From Patescibacteria group bacterium (GTDB taxonomy: Bacteria > Patescibacteriota > Kazan-3B-28 > UBA10110), in the NCBI GenBank assembly GCA_003524745.1, contig DQGN01000004.1, positions 1-16,553 on the forward strand: a DNA stretch of 16,553 bases, in the 5' to 3' direction. Position 1 is the first letter of the stretch, and every line of letters starts with the position of its first letter. The notes beneath the pieces are model-generated. The model was given only the letters and a program-made list of their open reading frames with translations, was not told where the DNA came from and made no database searches. Made by a program: the position numbers and the translations under genes. This document shows, piece by piece, positions 13,931 to 16,553 of this stretch.

Positions 13931-14230
13931 ATGGACAATCAGCATCCATACACCCACTGGACCATCAAAGCCTTGCGGATACTTGGTAATATCTTTCTTC
14001 TTGGGGGCATAATCTTTCTGACAAAAGGGGTGGCGATTTATTTTATCCTTCACAACAGAAACAGCAGTATAGAAAATGCTCTGATAGGAATCGTAGGGCT
14101 GTTAGTAGCGCTAATATCATTCAACATAATCCATCAATGGAGACAAAAGTATCTCCAGCACCTTAACGACCTTGCCACTCGAATGGAAAAATCAAGATTA
14201 CGCCACGAGGAAAACGAGGACCCAAACTAG
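13931..14230 (+). CDS. Small two-pass membrane protein, unknown function
   Basis: I do not recognise this 99-residue protein. Two hydrophobic segments (about 14-40 and 47-68) are joined by a short polar loop (HNRNSSIEN), so both ends lie on the same side. The C-terminal 30 residues are a charged helix (RQKYLQHLNDLATRMEKSRL, then an acidic end) that is probably cytoplasmic and could form a coiled coil. The start at 13931 is chosen over an upstream in-frame ATG at 13865 because a near-perfect Shine-Dalgarno sequence (13911-13920) stands before it and the upstream ATG precedes the likely promoter. It has its own promoter and terminator, so it is expressed alone. Such a tiny protein with strong translation signals could be a membrane-stress or holin-like factor, but nothing in the sequence proves either. 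Confidence 0.75.
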   Translation: MDNQHPYTHWTIKALRILGNIFLLGGIIFLTKGVAIYFILHNRNSSIENALIGIVGLLVALISFNIIHQWRQKYLQHLNDLATRMEKSRLRHEENEDPN

Positions 14231-14270
14231 TTATTCGATATCTACCAGTACCACATCTTGTGTACATTAT

Positions 14271-14297
14271 ATAAAACCACCGATTAGGTGGTTTTTT
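14271..14297. terminator. Bidirectional intrinsic terminator
   Basis: AAACCACC (14274-14281) pairs perfectly with GGTGGTTT (14287-14294) over GATTA. On the plus strand the stem runs into TTTTTT (14292-14297), ending the small membrane gene. On the minus strand it is followed by TTTTAT, so it can also end the CAP-domain gene that converges on it. Confidence 0.8.
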
Positions 14298-14329
14298 CTA
14301 TCAATCGTCTAACCCTAAATTAATCAGGA

Positions 14330-15334
14330 TTAATCGAGCGGTAGTTTAATAACAAACTTGGGGCGCTGTTTGAGCCAAGTCAGTACTGGTGCCACCGACC
14401 GATAAATCAACCAAGCGCCTCCGGCAAACCAACTGAGCATAACTAATATTTGCACTAATTGATAGCCTGCCCGAGGCAAATCGCTGGCATAGGGAACTGC
14501 TGGCAAATCGCCCTGCCAATCAGACCAGGTTTGGGCAATAGCAGTCGTGGTATCAGCCAAGGCACCATAAGCTATAAACAACAATCCTTTGGGAGTGGCA
14601 TTCACAATTGCGTTGTCGTTAATGCGTTCATTGATGATTAATGCAGCATCGCTACCGCCAGTACTCGGAGGTACTATTTTAGATTCGGCGGTAGGGTTAG
14701 TAATAGTATCGCCTAAAACATTAATAGCAGTAAGAGTCGGGATGGCCAGAACGGGCATGGGTTGGCCAAAATGCTGCACCACAAGAATAGTAGTTTTGCC
14801 ATCAATTATCCCCGTCGCTATCCCAATGCCAGTTTCGCTATAATTATCGTTTACTAAATTAGCGTAATGAGTGGGACTATTTGTCCAAGCCTGCATCACT
14901 ACCTCCACACTACTAAAACCTTTGGCCAAATTCTCACCAGCCCGCAAATAATCATACCCGGTTGACTTAATCCAATAGGCCATCCGGTTGCCATGCTTAT
15001 CGTCATGACCGAAATACCCGTTGGTTACCATATCATTGGCCTTGGCTTGCGCCGATTGATCTAAGAAAGCATTCTGAGATAAGACTGGGATTCCCCGTAC
15101 GGTTCTGATCTGGTTAGTAAGCTGGATAATTCGGGCTTCGCCTCCTATCAACTCACTCGCCTGAACAGGCTGAGATAAGGAGAGGGTAAGCAACACCAGT
15201 CCACCTAAGCCAACATACCTTAATCCAGCCATCGCATAGCGTTGGCTGACAAGAATTAGGTTATTATAATGTGTTTTTGGCACGGAAATTTTGTTTTGGT
15301 TTTTATTTTTGGTCTGATACCTGACAAAAAGCAT
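14330..15334 (-). CDS. Exported CAP-domain (SCP/PR-1-like) protein with C-terminal membrane anchor
   Basis: CAP proteins are secreted or surface proteins whose bacterial members are linked to cell-surface functions; the enzymatic activity is generally unproven. Residues about 66-192 are the CAP domain: LTNQIRTVRGIPVL, then NGYFGHDD (His110), GENLA (Glu134), WTNSPTHYANL (His156) and GIGIATG, with order and spacing as in YkwD-type proteins. A hydrophobic segment with signal features lies at about 37-59 (ending PVQA), preceded by an unusually long basic N-terminus. A linker of Thr, Pro, Asn and Ala follows the domain, and a membrane helix (about 290-314) with a basic tail anchors the C-terminus. 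ATG 15334 is used because a perfect promoter places the transcript start about 8 bases upstream. An internal ATG at 15232 would give a conventional signal peptide. No ribosome-binding site is seen for either. Confidence 0.88.
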   Translation of the reverse strand: MLFVRYQTKNKNQNKISVPKTHYNNLILVSQRYAMAGLRYVGLGGLVLLTLSLSQPVQASELIGGEARIIQLTNQIRTVRGIPVLSQNAFLDQSAQAKANDMVTNGYFGHDDKHGNRMAYWIKSTGYDYLRAGENLAKGFSSVEVVMQAWTNSPTHYANLVNDNYSETGIGIATGIIDGKTTILVVQHFGQPMPVLAIPTLTAINVLGDTITNPTAESKIVPPSTGGSDAALIINERINDNAIVNATPKGLLFIAYGALADTTTAIAQTWSDWQGDLPAVPYASDLPRAGYQLVQILVMLSWFAGGAWLIYRSVAPVLTWLKQRPKFVIKLPLD

Positions 15335-15348
15335 CAGATTATTATATT

Positions 15349-15377
15349 ATTATACCAGATAATTTTGATTGTGTCAA
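15349..15377 (-). promoter_or_regulatory. Perfect consensus promoter of the CAP-domain gene
   Basis: On the minus strand TTGACA (15377-15372) and TATAAT (15354-15349) are both exact, with a 17-base spacer ending TGG, an extended -10. The start should fall near 15342, only about 8 bases from ATG 15334, so the message is nearly leaderless. Confidence 0.8.
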
Positions 15378-15400
15378 TTAGTAAAAATACGCTCTAGAAC

Positions 15401-15429
15401 AATAAAACCGACCTCTTGAAGAGGTCGGT
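15401..15429 (-). terminator. Intrinsic terminator of the surface-protein gene
   Basis: ACCGACCTC (15407-15415) and GAGGTCGGT (15421-15429) form a perfect 9-bp stem with a five-base loop. On the minus strand it is followed by TTTTATT (15407-15401), 42 bases after the surface protein's stop. Confidence 0.8.
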
Positions 15430-15470
15430 TGTTATTTCAGATCAGATTGATAGCGAAGTAATGATTAGTA

Positions 15471-16553
15471 TTACACACCAGAACCACCAGAATTACCTTT
15501 TTGGTGATTCAACCACCGATAAATCAGGTAAATTAAGATTAGCAACAGCAAGAGAGGGATTAAAATCCAGCCCAAGACGCTCCAGCCACCCCAACCACCA
15601 GTATCGTTACCAGTCTGATCGTCATTATTGGTTTGATCGCCCAGAATATCGCCCTGGTCTTGCAAATCACCTTCATCGCCACCGCCTGGGCCTAAAGCCA
15701 GCTGTCTGCCACCACCAGTAGCAGCCCCCCCTCCGCCACTACCAGCTTGGCCACCGCCGCCAGGGGTGTTGTTTTCTTCATCACCGGCGACTTCTCCCCC
15801 GCCAACTCCACCTTGATCACCAGATCCGCCAGTAGGGCCAGTTACAGGAGGAATGCTACCGCCTCCGCCACCGCCCGACCCACCTCCGCCTTGACCAGTA
15901 ACTCCGCCGTCGTCATTGTCTTCATCATCATCTCCCTCTTGATCATCGCCGTTTTCGTCATCACCCTCCTCTTGTTGGTCTAAGATGTCATGGTTACCGA
16001 AATTAATATTTTCGGTTAACTCATCAGCCGAGACAACATGATAACCGGCTGGCATCGGATAGGTTTGCGTCCAGCCGGTTTGGGTCTCTTCTGTTATAAT
16101 TACTTCGCCTTCCAGTTCGGCCGGTAAATCAAGTGTATACTCACCGTCTTCATCGGTAGTTGTTTCGGCTAATACCTCGTAGATTTGCACAGTTAACTCG
16201 CCAACATTGTTAGAGGCAAAAATGTCGTGAATATGCAAACTGATCGTATTGCCGGTACCGATCTCGGTATGCCAGTAGGTATGTTCGGGATTGAACGAAC
16301 CCCAGAGACTGAAATCGCTTCCGATCCATAGATCGAGCAATTCTACGCCCCACCCACCGTAATTCTCTACTAAATCGGTCCAGATATTTGGATCTGACCG
16401 AGTGGAATATTGGGCATCGGCAGTAATGCTATCGCCGGCGCTAAAAGTGCCGGTCGTGCGCAGAATATATTTCTGGAAATTGTCCAGAACGATATTGCTC
16501 GGGACGGCATTGCCGTCGCCATCTTCTCTAAGACTATGAGCATCCACCTCGAC
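15471..16553 (-). CDS. Surface-anchored protein with SdrD B-like domain and Gly/Asp-rich stalk, 3' part
   Basis: The frame is open to the right edge, so the N-terminus, including any signal peptide, is missing. About 360 residues are visible. The first part is a beta-rich region containing FSAGDSITADAQYSTRSDPNIWTDLV. Next is a prealbumin-like unit (DEDGEYTLDLPAELEGEVIITEE, then TLTENINFGN-like strands) resembling SdrD B domains or Cna-B-like surface repeats. A strongly acidic stretch of Asp/Glu/Asn follows, then a low-complexity glycine-rich stalk with Ser, Thr and Pro, another Asp/Asn/Gln-rich stretch, and a C-terminal membrane helix (WSVLGWILIPLLLLLILIYLIYRW) with a short tail. No LPXTG motif is seen, so anchoring is by the membrane helix rather than by sortase. 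This architecture suits a stalked extracellular protein, perhaps an adhesin for host attachment, which is inference. GTG 16547 could start a frame but the coding pattern continues beyond it. Confidence 0.8.
   Translation of the reverse strand, partial: VEVDAHSLREDGDGNAVPSNIVLDNFQKYILRTTGTFSAGDSITADAQYSTRSDPNIWTDLVENYGGWGVELLDLWIGSDFSLWGSFNPEHTYWHTEIGTGNTISLHIHDIFASNNVGELTVQIYEVLAETTTDEDGEYTLDLPAELEGEVIITEETQTGWTQTYPMPAGYHVVSADELTENINFGNHDILDQQEEGDDENGDDQEGDDDEDNDDGGVTGQGGGGSGGGGGGSIPPVTGPTGGSGDQGGVGGGEVAGDEENNTPGGGGQAGSGGGGAATGGGRQLALGPGGGDEGDLQDQGDILGDQTNNDDQTGNDTGGWGGWSVLGWILIPLLLLLILIYLIYRWLNHQKGNSGGSGV

Overview
The window looks like part of a small-genome Patescibacteria (Candidate Phyla Radiation) chromosome. 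I infer this from the gene content and style, not from a marker phylogeny: a DUF5671-type membrane protein, short housekeeping genes next to tiny membrane proteins, weak or absent Shine-Dalgarno sequences on most minus-strand genes, and intergenic space packed with short palindromes. TGA is used as a normal stop (zupT-like gene), so the code is not the UGA-to-Gly code of Gracilibacteria/Absconditabacteria.

Layout. 1-791 (minus) is the 5' part of rpsA, with a good promoter at 834-862. 791-1099 is repeat-rich spacer. 1100-8262 is a minus-strand run: DUF5671 protein with a pilin-like tail, ZIP metal transporter, murB, a single-pass membrane protein with an NTF2-like C-terminus, gyrA, and a small triple-pass membrane protein. 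8481-10446 is on the plus strand: a TM0106-type RecB-like/RNase H nuclease, then a small XRE-type regulator ending at a strong terminator. 10661-12766 (minus) holds a DedA protein and an M14/AstE-AspA zinc hydrolase, separated by a 390-base block of palindromes. 12767-13930 has no convincing protein gene; within it, a consensus promoter (13224-13251) and an intrinsic terminator (13686-13721) bracket about 465 bases of folded, apparently non-coding sequence that I cannot assign to a known RNA. 13931-14230 is a small two-pass membrane protein. 14330-16553 (minus) holds an exported CAP-domain protein and the 3' part of a glycine/aspartate-rich surface-anchored protein with an SdrD B-like domain.

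Theme. The most distinctive feature is a dispersed palindromic element whose ends read roughly GTCAT(C/T)C...GA(A/T)TGAC. It lies between genes, and two copies also sit in frame inside genes (murB residues about 102-128 and the nuclease residues about 319-380), adding peptide in surface loops without breaking the frame. This resembles the Rickettsia palindromic elements. A separate 121-base MITE-like element (14-bp terminal inverted repeats, TTCA flanks) sits exactly at the zupT/murB junction and now supplies the murB start codon. The main candidates for undescribed biology are the protein-coding palindromes, the MITE-supplied start codon and the orphan structured transcript.
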